A stretch of 64,000 nucleotides of DNA from Phalacrocorax aristotelis (taxonomy: Eukaryota; Chordata; Aves; Suliformes; Phalacrocoracidae): assembly GCF_949628215.1 (NCBI RefSeq), contig NC_134288.1, forward strand, positions 8,997,682 through 9,061,681, read 5' to 3'. Shown here piece by piece: positions 49,370-61,290 of the stretch. The notes under the pieces are model-generated. The model had not been told where the DNA came from. It searched no databases and worked only from the letters and a program-made list of their open reading frames with translations. Positions within the stretch are counted from its first letter, which is position 1, and each line of letters begins with the position of its first letter. A program made the translations under genes and the position numbers.

Positions 49370-49450
49370 CACTCTGGATGCTGCTGGGCTCCCACTTCTA
49401 TTTATGCAGCAGGAGAGCAGTGAGTCACCCTCAGACCCCTCAGCGACTCA
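49370..49450 (-). promoter_or_regulatory. MMP9: MMP9 promoter: TATA-like box and AP-1 site
   Basis: On the - strand, ATAAATAG (49405-49398) lies about 80 bp upstream of the ATG. A perfect AP-1 site TGACTCA (49427-49421) is 15 bp further upstream. A second near-match, TGAGTCG, lies at 49450-49444. Mammalian MMP9 also uses a proximal AP-1 site with a TATA-like element. The start site near 49370 is inferred. Confidence 0.75.
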
Positions 49451-52400
49451 CGCTCCCTTCCCACAGTGACGAAACACTCACTCAGGCTCCTCCGTTCCCT
49501 TCCTTAACTGTTTCATCACCTTGTTTACTAAACACACTCAGTCCGATGGCCACGCAAGGCGCGAAGATGGGCAAGAGGGAGAGCGGCCGGGCAGCTGTGC
49601 CAGGGCACAGCACAGCACAGCTGCTCTGGGGCTGCCCCGTGGCGGGGTGGCTGGCAGTGAGAGGCATTGCCCTGCCAGCCCCAGGGCCGTGGTGGCAGCA
49701 GGGACAGCAGGGGGTTGCAGAGGCCAGGGGGCCAACTGGGGACTCAGGACCCTGCAGCCGTGTTGCTGCACTGGCCAACACTGGGCTCCGCTGGCCAAGG
49801 GCCAATGCTGCCAAAGCCAGACACACAGGGGTCTGGGTGGGCACTGGGGTTGCACAGGCAGAGCCGGCAGGACAGCCCTTGCCCAGAACCTCAGCACATG
49901 CAGAGCCAGATGCCAGAGCTCGGAGCCTCACTGGGCTGCAGCATCCATCCCCATATCCCCCACTGTGGCTGCATCATCTGCAGGGCAGAGCATGGGGTAG
50001 AGCGTTCCTAACATAAGAGGTCCTCGTGCCTCATCACCCCACAGGTGCCTCTAAGCCCAGTCACCAGCAGCTGCCCGGCAGAGCCCTGCAGGTCTGGGGG
50101 CAGTGCCTGCCCAGGAGCAGCTCCCTGCCTGGGGACACCCCAGCAGGGCCCGCTAGACATGGGGGTGCCCTGTCCTCACGGCCAGCTACTCCACAGGGCA
50201 CTGCTGACTCAGGTTCCCACTCGGCACAGCAAAAACCTCACCATGGGATGGTGTTTTCCTGCTTCTCCCAAAGTGCCGACGCTTGTGGGAACAGGAGTGG
50301 TAAAGGGGAAAGCAAACATGGACAAGGAGTGAGGAAAACAGATGGCAGAGCAGAGAGAAAGGTGCAGGATCAGCTGGGTGAAGTGGGAGGGCTGGTGCAG
50401 CCTGCGGCCCCAGACACAGGTCCCAGGGTGGGTCCCCCTTCCCCAGCTCTCGCTAATCCCAGGCTGCACTCCTGCAGCCACCCCTGGCTCTGCATTACCC
50501 CATGCTCTGGCTGAGTTATGCTGCAGTCCAGCAAGGCTGGGGGATGGTGAGAGGAGAGGGACCACACTCCCCTGTGCCATTGCAGAGGAGCCCCCACATC
50601 TGAGGGAGGGCTCATCCCTGTGGGAGCATCGCCAGTGGGGGGCAGACAGGCTCACTGAGGGGGCTCACCCCAGGCACAGGCTCTGCCCTGGACCCCTTCA
50701 CCACCCAGCTGGGGTCCCACAGCCCCACTCCCAGCCCAGCCACGTGCAGGGGAGCTGCCTAGTGGCAGACACCCAGTGCCGGCAGGATGCAACCCCAGGG
50801 CCACAGTCATATGGGCCTGGGGATCTCACAGGCAACGTGAGCCGCACCAGGAGGAAGCGGAGCTGAGAAATCGTGGGGTTGCCTCACTCCCTGCCACAGA
50901 CCTGCAAGAGCAGCCCTGGTTCCCAGGCGGAGGAAGTTGCTCCACAAGCAGCTGCCGTCTTGCGCCCCAGCATGACAAACACGTCCAGCCCGCGATGCCC
51001 ACATGCAGCCCCCTCCTGGCAGGATGCAGGCCAGGAACTCCTGCAGCCAGGCCACCCCCACTGCCTCCCCTCACTGAGGGGTCCAGCCTGCTGCCCCTCA
51101 CCCCTGTGCATGGCCCAGCTCTTTGCAAAGCAGGGGACAGCGGCTCCCTGTGCTCCCTGCCTGGCCAGCAGCTGGGGTAAGGATGGGTCTCTGCCAAGGC
51201 GCCCTGAGGACCCTACTGCAGCCAATGGCTCCTGGGATGTGCAGGGAGCAGGCATCGCTCCATGTTCTCCACTCTCCAGGCTGCCAGGACCTCAGCCCAC
51301 AACATACAGAGCCGGTGCCAGAGCTGGATGCAAAAGCACCACCGGGAAGATGCAACACTAGGACAGCCCCGGCAAGGGGATGTCTGACACAGGCTCTGGG
51401 GCGCAGCCAGGGAGGAAAGATCTGGCTCTGGCCCCCCCGGTGCTATGGCAAATCCCTGGGCCTTTCCCATGCTATTCCTATCCCTCATTTCCACCACATG
51501 CAGAAGCCACAGCTCTTACAGCCTGGGCACTCTGCCATGGCACCGCCTGCAACGCACCGCACCACCTGCAGCACCCCTGAGGGCAGAGCAGCACCCCTGA
51601 GGGCAGCGCCATGGCCGAGCAGAGCAGAGCAGCACTGACCAGGACAGAGCTCAGAGGAGAGCAATGTCAGGAGGTGCCAAGCGCCAAGGCCCGACACACT
51701 GTGCAGCCTGTCCTGGCAAGCCCATGCTTGCCTGGCCCTGGCTGGCTCCAGGGTGTACCAGTGGGTCTATGGCCAATGCCCTGAGCATCCTCGAGTTGGG
51801 TAGACAGTGTCCCAGCGGGGGGGCTGCCAGCCACAGCTCTGCCCACCAGCCTGGCCTCTCCCACTGACTCATGGACCCACTTGCCAGCTTCCTCCTGGCA
51901 CCAACCCCAGGGGATTTTCTGGTGACTCTCTGGAGACTCCACAAGGGAGTAGGGGCAGGGCCAGGGCAGCAGGGAAAACCCCGTGTCTGGCAGCACTAGC
52001 AGCCTCAGAGTTAGGCTGGGGAAATCCATGGGAACAGGCTTGGCATTGCCAGCACAAAGCCCACTGGCAGCCCCAGCCCCGTGCAAGGCCAGCCCAGGGA
52101 GCTGGGGCAAGGCACAGGTCCCTTGGCACAGGCACATGCACAGGGATGCTCGGGGCAGCTGCTGCTGCTGCTGGAAGGGGCGGGGGGCAGTGGTGAGTAC
52201 AGGCAGAGCAGCAGGCAGGAGAGGGCTTTTGACTGCCAGGGACCCCAAGAGCATCTGGGTGCTGTGCCCAGCCTATGTCTGCCCAAGGCCACTGTTTACA
52301 CCCAGAGCCCCCATAAGGAAGAATGATATGGAAAAACTCATGTGGATGTTCTCCATCCCCGCCAGCTGTCCGAGCCACGAGGCTGCCTGTCACTACCGCT

Positions 52401-55188
52401 GCCGCCAAAAGAGGAAGGAACAACCACCATATCCTCTTCTCACGCCGTTACTCACAGCCAGCGTCACACAGGCAGGCACCACTGGGAGATGCCTATGGGA
52501 AACAGGTCTGGGACCCCCGGCTGGGGCCAGATGCCTGCCTGGATCCCTGCTGTTGGGGAGGCAGCAGCCCTGCCCAGGGCAGAGGCTGACGGGACACAGC
52601 GGCACCTGGGCCAGGCTGCAGCTCTCCAGCTGGGCCACCAATGAAGTTTGAGGAGGCTGGGTGGAGCCAGGGACACCCCGAGCTGAGCCTGGACCCTCCC
52701 CAGCTCCATTCCCCCAGCGCAGGCGAGTGGGGTGGGGGCCAGCTGGGGACAGGTCCGACAGCCATGGCCATGGGGTGCACCAAGGTGGCAAACATGGTGG
52801 GAGAGGTAAGGAGTGGGGCTGCAAGGGGACACCCAGCTGCTACTGTCACTGCCTCACACCTGCAAGCCCAAAGGTCTGGGCAGGAGACAGGGGGATGCAG
52901 GAGTGAAGGACAGACCCAGGCATGTAGATGGCATCGGATACCCTCCTGGCGCACGGGGCCGGGCAGGAGCATGGTGGAGCACAGCAGAGGGGAAGCAGTA
53001 TGGGAGGGAGTCAGCACCTTGTGCGGGTGAGACAGCGCTGGGTTGGGAGAGAAGCACCAGTTGCCGCAGGGAAGCACAGCCCATGCGAATGCAGGGAGCT
53101 TCTCGGACCTGTCAGCTGCCACACACAGTGCCAGCGCCACAGCCACCACAGCAGAGCCAGGTTCCCCAGCTAGCAGACAGGGTACCAGCAGGTGCCCCCA
53201 GCCAAGCCGGGCAGCTGCAGCTGCCAGCCCCACGGCCCCGAGCCCAGCCCTGCTCCCATCCCACAGGCTCTGCAACACCCCGTGCCCAGGGAGCAGAGCT
53301 GCCACCCACATGCCAGCTGCCACAGCCAGCACCAGTCCACCATACGGTGCAGTGTCCCAGGCATGGGGACAGTTGGCACAGGAGCAGGACCGAAGGCACA
53401 GGGAGCAGCTCTGCGTCAGAGGCTTGGAAGCCCCATTGGTCCTGCTCAAGGGCTCCAGACAGAAACAACATTCCTGCACACGCTTCCCATATCTGCTTCC
53501 CAGACACCGGGCTGCGCGTGGGCTGGGATCGCGTCCTCCAGCTGGGCCCAGGACCCTTCTTGGCAAACTGCACCGCATGCCATGGTCCCACAGCGCTCCC
53601 GGCATGGCTGGTCCCCAGCCCCGCATGCCTTCCCTGCCTGCCTGGTGATCATGGATGCGCCTGCTTCTCTCCCCTGCCTGTCCCTACCAGACCCTGCCTG
53701 TCACTTGCCTCACCTGGGGAGCTCTCCACCCCCTCAACACCAGCTTCTTGTGAATTCTTTGCCCCTGTTTGCCCAGGCAGGAGGTGGCATCCTGACCACC
53801 AGCCCAGCTGCCCCACCAGCCCCAGTAGCCCCAGTGCTGCTGGTCTCAGCAGCGTCTTGTCTGGGTGAGGATGATGCAGCTGGTGTCAGCTGGGTGGATC
53901 ACCTCCACCCTGCAGGCACTGAAACCAGCACTGCAGTTTCATCACTTGGCAGCACCGATCCCAGCTGCAAATGGCACATGACGGATCCCCCCAGCCGTCA
54001 CGCCAACTCCAGGCACCCAGATGGGTGGAACAGTCATCTTGCCACATCAGGCTGGGACATCCCCCCTCCGTGCCTTCCCCATTCCCTTCACACCCCAGGA
54101 ATCCTGTCTGTCTGAGTCCCACAGGGATGCTGAAGCAGGAAACTCCCACCCAGTGCTCTGCTCCTCTGGACACCAAGGCCAGTGGCGGGCACAGCAGCAC
54201 AGCCTGTGCCAAGGCAGCCAGGCAGCCTCCCTGCTGGACATAGCCCTCTCGATGCCAGGAGGGGACCCAGTGCCTTGCAGACACCCATGCAGAGCCCTCG
54301 CTGCATGGCACAACCCCTGCGCTCACCTGCATCCTGCTCATCTCCATGGGATGGAGAGGAAACTATGCTCCCACCTGCTGGGAAGCCCTTGAGGTAGGAA
54401 ATCCAGAAAGGATTTGAAGAAACAAGTCAGCCTGTGACAGAGGCCTCTGAAAACACCTTGGTATTCAATACAGAGGAAAAACAGCCCAGACCATCCCATT
54501 TGCCAGAGAGCAGCACGAAGAGCATGACAGCCCCAGGGCCGTAGGAAACGGGTGCAAGACCTCCAAACACTGTGGGGTTTTTGTGCTTCATGACTTGCTT
54601 TGCTGTAAACTCCCATCCCTTGAACCTCATCCTGTCTCAGCTTTTGCCTCTGGCTTTGGCCAATTTTTGTTCTACCGATCTTTCCCCACCTGCCAGGAGC
54701 AGGACCACAGTGGGTTCAGGCACGTGAGAGGGGTGCAGGGCCCAGGGCTGCCCCAGCTCCCACAGGCTGCGTGGGGCAGCACCGAGACTTTGTCACCTGT
54801 GGTGGCTTTGGGAAGGGGGTATCCATGGGCAGCCCTGCTGCTATCATCCCCTGAGCCACCTGGGGCCATACCCTCTGGGGTGACCTGCCGGATCAGGCCT
54901 GTGGAGGCTGCCTCCTGCGCCCCACAGGGGTAAGGCAGGGGCCGAGGGGGGAGTGGGGCCGGACAAGGCTGGGCGGCTGCAGGCTCCTCGAGGCACAGCG
55001 GCTGCATCGGTCCATCAGCCGGCATGGCACGGCACGGGTGGGCAGTGCTTTGTTCCCCAGCAGTGAGATGGGCACGGCAGCTGCCTGCTAAAACGGGAAG
55101 AGCAGCAATTGTGACAATGACGGCAAACCTGCCTGCCTGTCCGGCACATGAACGGGACAACTCAGTGCCAGGAACCCGCTGACTGCCA
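49451..55188. other. MMP9-ZNF335 intergenic DNA, proximal part
   Basis: Mostly GC-rich unique-looking DNA. A duplicated 20-bp phrase (CAGCACCCCTGAGGGCAG) occurs at about 51569-51607. An AT-richer block lies at 54390-54700. Long shadow reading frames exist on both strands, but none shows a recognisable protein or splice pattern. Confidence 0.55.
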
Positions 55189-55350
55189 GTGATGAAATGG
55201 CTTAGGAATAAGAAGCGGGGGTTTGTAGAAGGTGAAATATGGGCAAAACTGGTTTTATTTAATTGTAAACTACAAGAAGCAGAAGGAAGAGTGGTAGATG
55301 CAACATGCTTGGATTTCAGTAAAACATTTGACAACTGTTTAAACGCTTGC
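55189..55350 (+). mobile_element. Degraded LINE-like reverse-transcriptase fragment
   Basis: In frame from 55189 the translation contains VDATCLDFSKTFD, close to the (V/A)VYLDFSKAFD motif A region of non-LTR reverse transcriptases (CR1 group in birds). The flanking translation loses similarity within about 30 residues on either side. It is a short relic. Confidence 0.5.
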
Positions 55351-58300
55351 TGCCAAATTAATTCAGAGCAGCTCAGTTGTCAACATAGGCATATGGACAA
55401 AACCCAGGCAGCCCGGGGAATGGCAAACGGCCTGGCCGTCAGCTGGGAGCTGCTGGGGCTGCATGACCCTTGGGGCCTTTTAAAACCTCTTCTGCAGGCA
55501 CAGGTGTTGCAGGAGGGGAAGAAGGTGGCCGCCAGGCTGTGGGAGCACTGGGGATGGAGACATCTGCTGTGCTGCCAGAGGATGAGAAGGGCTGGAGAGC
55601 ACCTGGGCAAGAGCCACCAGCCCTTCGGGAGCTGCCGTGCCCTGCAGGCACCTCTGAAAGCCACATGGCAGAGAGCAGCCCTGGACCCCGCCCGCTTGGC
55701 GTGGAGGTCTGGTAACCCCCTTCCATGGGGCAGGGACCACTGACCAGCCACTGCACCCAGTGGCTGCCCAGTGGGGCTCAGGACCGCTGCCATGTGACAG
55801 CCGTGGGGCCTCTCTGGCCTCTGAGCAGGTCCAGTCATAGGCAAGGCTGTGGGGCCAGCACAAGCTGGGAGCCCCTGCAGCAGCATGGAGGTGCCGAGCT
55901 CCCCCGCTCCATGGGTGCTCGGCAGGGCGAAGCTCTGTACGGACACTGAGCACAGGCAATGGGAACGGCATGGCACAGCACATGTTTAAGGCCTCTGGGG
56001 GCCTGCTATACGCAGTTCTCCTTCCCACCCTGTTTATTTAACTTATATTTCAGTAATTTGCTGATTACCACTTTTTTTTAACTAACCAGCAGTGATGAAT
56101 CAGCAGCACAGGAGAGGATGGAAGCCGGCGGCCTTGGACCATGGCTCCGAGGTCTCAGGTTCTGGGAAGGAAGCCACAGGATCCCTCCAGAAGGGGAAAA
56201 AAAACAAGCAGCAGCAGCAGCACTTCTGGCAGGCGAGGATGAGCTGGGAAGGGCCACAGTCGCTGCTGTTTGTGTTTCAGCAGCTCCAAACACATCCTGG
56301 AAAGGCCATTGATGGTCCCAAAGCCCTGCAGGAATGGCAGCCATGGCTCCGACCCGGGTGCAAGATGAGATGCTCGGGACAAGCAGTGTACGGCACAGCT
56401 CAGCGCTGCCATCACTCCAGCCTGCGTGCAGGATGGTGGGCACTGATGGTCCAGGAGGCAGCGGGACACAAGGAGGGCACCGTGGCCCTCTCCAGCAGGC
56501 AGAGCACCCAGCAGAGCAGTAGCGGAGGCGCTGGCAGGGAGCTGGGCTGCACACTCTGTCTGGAGCCGCCCCAGCTATGCAGCACCACCTCACCCCAAGG
56601 ACAGCCCCTCTGTGCCCACAGCACGGCTGCCAGCAGCACCTCCCAGCCCAGCCGGGCTAGGCAGAGCCAAGGCCAGCAAGCCGCCTCCTGCCAAGGGGAC
56701 CTTGCAAGGATAAAAGTGGCCTTGCCACGGGCTTTCAGCAGCTCCTCCAAACCCCTGGGGAACAGCTGGGAGCGGCTCCTGCCTGTCTCGGGAGTGCCCT
56801 GCCCGAGCCCAAGGGTGGCATTACAGCTGAGGCCGCGGGTTCAGCTGCAGCCTTGGCAGCCACAGAGAAAGGGCATTATCCTACGACACTCCCACCCGTG
56901 CCAGCGCCCTGGGAAGTGGAGATCCCAGCAGGAACAGCCAGCTCCGGAGGGAGGCTGCTCCCTGCAGAAGCACTGGTGGCCCAGCAAGCCCCCGGCACAG
57001 AGCAGAGGGGCTGGTGCAGTGCCTTGTGGGAAGCTGTCCCGGCTTGCTGCCATCCCAGCATGGAGCAATCCCCCAGGAGAGCCCCAGGCGCCTTCCTTAG
57101 GAGCTGCAGTTGCTGGGAAGGAGCTGAGTGGTGAAGCAATCTGGTGTGAAGAAAAAAACCATTTCCTGCAGCAAGGGCTGTTTTGCTCAACGTTTTACAA
57201 AATGTGCTGATGCAACTGCCCTTCCCAGGTGGGATATAAATACGAGCCTGGTTGATGTGGATTAATGCCCTGCAGCTACACAAACATCGCCAGCAATGTT
57301 TTCCTTAAAAAGGAAAAAGGAAACAACGAGGAATAAACAGCACAGACGACAAAATTACTGACAGTGGAAGTCTAGGGGTTCAGGTTGCAGAGAGGCTGTA
57401 GGGATGCAGCCCTGGGCACTGTGCTCAGCACAAGCCACCACCTATTCTGGGACACTGACCGAAGCCATTAGCTCATGGAGAAGCTATTGTGGGAGCAGGG
57501 CAAGCCCGTGAGGCAGGTCAGCACACAAACAAACCGCCACTGGGGACGAAGCAAATCAGCACAGCCGAGGGGCGCCGGCAAAAGCGGGCTCCCGACCAGA
57601 GTCGCTTGATCAGCACGCTCTCACCCTGCCCTGAGCCACAGCTTGTCTGGCGGTAGCTCCTTCCGAGCACCATATTCAGGCTGGAGAGCATGGAGCTGGG
57701 AAACCTTCCACTTCCTGGGACAGCCTGTCAGTGCAGCTGAACAACTGGCCTGTTAAAAATCAGCTTCATATCCCACTTGAGTCTTATCACTTTATTCTCT
57801 AGACACAAGCATTTGTGTTGTCTTCTCAGCCCGTTCCCAAAAGGCCTTTAACCTGGCGCTCCCCCGCTAAGGTATTTGGACGCACATCCACTGCATGCCG
57901 CATCCATTTCTGGATTCTCTTAAGCCTCTTGCCGAGATTTCTTTGTTTTCTTTGGCCCTGAAATGATTTCAGGGACGGGAGCTGCCACGGCAGAGCATTA
58001 TCAGAGAGAAGCTGTGCCTCCAGAGCATAGTATGGGAGCTGTGCTTTCCCTGGCTTGGAAATTCTCTGCTCACCCTGCTTGGGGGCATGCAGTTTTAAAA
58101 ATAGCAGGTTACCCATCTCAGCAAAGCTCCTGCTGGTACAATCCTTTGAGACAGAGGACATGGGGTATCTCTGCAGGGTAACAGGGAAGCTTTAAGAAAC
58201 TTTCCAACAGTCAAGCCAGCATCAGGAGGGTCCATGCTAGCCCCTGAGGCTCCCAGAGGTGAGGCTGCTTTGCCCCAGAACCATTGTCTGTTAGGATAAT

Positions 58301-60370
58301 CCTTCACTTGTTTTAGACACTGGCTTACTGAAGGCAGAGAGGAAACCTGCTAGCCTGACATGAATCCATCCCATTTCCTCTACTTGGGAGGCAGCTTTTA
58401 CCAGGGGCTCCTCTGACCCTCCCCCCTGACAGAAACATGGAGCTTCCCCCAACAGGGAGCACAGTGATGCCCCAAACCCACAGATGGAGCTGGCACCACA
58501 GCTGGTCAGAGACAGTGCCAGGCTCCTCCGGCATGAGCTATGGAGGGAGGACATCAGAGAGGGGACATTGTCCACAGGAGTACCCTGGCTCCACTTCCCC
58601 CCCCAGCAACAGCAGAGCTATGCAGGGCTGCTTTGTAGAGGAGCAATGGGGAAAAAAAACCCAACCCCTTGGTCTCTCTCAGCTTCTGGCACAAGTGATT
58701 GCAGCAGACAGCTGTGTGCAGCAACTCGGCACCCAAGTTATTGGCAGGCAGCTCTACTGCTGCTGTAGCAAGAGCGCTTGTGCAGCCAGCCCCTTCTCAG
58801 CTCCCGCCAGCCCAGGGATGGGCTTTGCTGGTGCTGTCACCCCATGACAGACAAGGGCATAAACCTTCAAGGATGTATTTATTTAGCTTGAAAAAGAGCT
58901 GGAAGATGCACACACACCAGCCTGGCAGTTCAGCAGCAGCTCCTCTGCTGCCTCTACCAGGCACACGGCACCTCCGGGAAGTTTCACCCAGGGCAGGAGG
59001 CGACAGATGGACGCGAGGGACCCGCAGAGCCCCACAGAGGGGCCCTGGGCTGCGGGGGGATGAATCCAGCCACCATCCGCCTTGCCCTGGACCAGAAGCA
59101 CCATCACCAAACGACAGAGTGGTGATCCAGCCCAGCCCACCCCACTCATTCCACACCCATCCACTCGGATTTCTGGCAGGCTAACTCCACACTCGCAGAC
59201 TGCGCCAGACAAGACACTGTCTGTCCTTCTGCAGCTGGCACCATATCAGCACCAGCTCTGTACTGGCCGTTCTGGCCAGCGACACAATGAACTGCCTGCC
59301 GAGACCTGCTCTGGACAGAGCTGCACTGCGGGCTGACTCAGTCCTCGTGGCCCCGGGATGCAGCTGGGATGCAGAGCCTTGGCCCCTCACTCAGTGAGCG
59401 CATCCCTTCCACAGGGGGCAAGCAGCCAGGTTCAGCCCAAACGTGTCCCAGCCTCGGAGGAGCACAGGCACAACATGGCCACCCTTCTTCCATAAAAAAC
59501 CCAGGATAGAGATGTCCTCAGTAGAGCACTGCAACATGAGAAAACATCAGTGAGAGCAGGGAGCCATCCAAGCCAGGGGTTCATTAAAGACATCAGTGCA
59601 GAGCATGGGCCCTGTGGTCCAGGGGCCTTGGCCAGAAGAGGCTGAACCCAGCTAGAGAAGGTGGCACGCCACCGTGCTCGACAGCACCGCTGGAGAGCTG
59701 GGGCAGCAGCAGGCTCCCCAGCACATCCCTGCAAGGATGCCACAGCATCAGGAGATGCCAGCAAAGCCCCACTGCCTGCCAGGAGCCCCAGGCCAGCCCA
59801 GAGCTGCCCCCTAGCTTGTGAACCTCAAGCACAGGTACCAGCAGTGCTGCCAGCAGCAAGCACAGCCAACCAAGGCCTGCCAAATTGGGCGCCTGTTGCC
59901 ATCTGCGGTAGGATGTAAAGCAACCCGGATGGCAGATTGGTTAGCAAAACGGAGGAAGATGCCATTGTTCAGCAGAACTGCCATCAAAAGAGGCGAGTTT
60001 GGCTTCTGTAAGACAGAGCAAACCTACAGCACCCATCAGGCACCATTCCCACACTGGAGAGCAAGAGGAAAAGTGCTTGACAGCCCGAGCCTGCACGGCC
60101 ACGGGGGCTGAACACAGCAGGGCCCCGGGGCAGGGCACGGCCAAGGTCCCCGCCGCTCGGGGGCGGGGTGGCCCCAGCTGAGCCCGCAGAAGCGACCACG
60201 AGCCGCGCGGGGCTCCGTGTCCACCACTACGGGCTACAGACAGGGAGCGAGAGCGCCGGGGCTGCGCGGCACCCCGCGGGATGCGGCCACCGGCTGGGGG
60301 GAAGCACCACGGGGACGGGACCGCGCCGGTCGGTACAGCAGAGACCCCGCAGCGGGGTGAGGTTCCGATT
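55351..60370. other. MMP9-ZNF335 intergenic DNA, distal part
   Basis: No supported gene. Notable points: an AT-rich patch at 56020-56095; a TATAAATA on the + strand at 57235-57242 without an attached gene; AT-richer DNA from 57150 to 58330; and CpG content rising from about 60.1 kb toward the ZNF335 promoter. Confidence 0.55.
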
Positions 60371-61259
60371 GGGGCCTGCAAGGGGATCGCAGGGAGCGGC
60401 CAGGCCGGGAGGGGAACGGCGGAGCCAAGAGCCCCGAGCCCCGGCCCGCCTCTACCGCTTCCGCCTTCTCGTCACATGATGGGCGCAACCCCGTGCGACG
60501 CCGACGCTCAGGGCCCGGGCGCCGCTTCGTGACGCCATGACGCAGATCGCAACCCCTTCTCCATGCTCCCTCCGCGGAAAAAGTAGTCCTCAGCAGGGCT
60601 CGGAGGCCTCTCCCACCCCCCGGGCGGCGGGTGTCGCCACTCCGTGCCGGGAGCCGCCGGCGGCGGCCGGAGCGGGAAGCGCCTTCTCGCCGCGGCCGGA
60701 GCTCCCCCGCGCGGGGCGGGGCGGGGCTCTGGGTAAGTAGTCCCGGCTCGGGTCCCGCCTGGACATACCGCTGCGCGGCGCGAGGGCGGGGGGGCATGGC
60801 GGCCGTCGTGATGCCGGCTCCGGCGGAGGCGCGGCGGGGCCGCGGCGGGCTGGGTGAGGGCGCGGGCCGGTGGGCGGGCGTCGGGACCTCCTCGCCCCGC
60901 CGCGACGGCGGCGGCGGTTCCCCCTCGTCCCGGCACCCGGGACCGCCCCGCCGTGTGCGCGCGCGCGGAGGTGGCGGGGGGGACCCCGCGGCAAGATGGC
61001 GGCGGGGCAGGGCCGCGGGGCATGATGGGACCGGCGGTGGCGACGGGGGCCCCCCGTGAGGGCGGCGGGACCCTCGGACATGGCGCCGCGGAGGCTCTGG
61101 GCTCTCCGCAGGTGCCCCGAGGGGTGGCCCGGGCTCCCCGGGCCGGGTGAACCGGGTGGCGCGGAGCCGCCACCCCGCGGGCCGGGACCCCCGGAGCGGC
61201 GGGATGCGTGCGGCGGGGTGCGGCTCTGACGGCGGCGACGGCGGCCTCCCCCCCCTCAG
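60370..61259 (+). promoter_or_regulatory. ZNF335: ZNF335 CpG-island promoter and probable non-coding first exon
   Basis: Dense CpG DNA with an E-box-type TCACATGA (60472-60479) and TGACGCC/TGACGCA elements (60529-60545). A strong donor GTAAGT at 60733 could end a non-coding first exon, splicing to the acceptor at 61258-61259. Other donors (for example GTGAGG at 60854) are possible. Exon 1 is inferred, not proven. Confidence 0.55.
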
Positions 61260-61290
61260 GTCGAGCCTAGGCGGCCCTGGCAGGGCGGGC

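Noticed and set aside
49322-49372. Upstream in-frame ATG (MSGRDPAQPQA) as the MMP9 start
   Set aside because: It would place 17 polar residues ahead of a clear signal peptide, and the predicted transcription start is near or downstream of it.
60796-60853. ATGGCGGCC in strong context (MAAVVMPAPAEA) as an alternative ZNF335 start
   Set aside because: Splicing from the nearby donor (60854) to the 61260 acceptor does not keep frame with [10 protein letters not shown]; at most it is an upstream reading frame.
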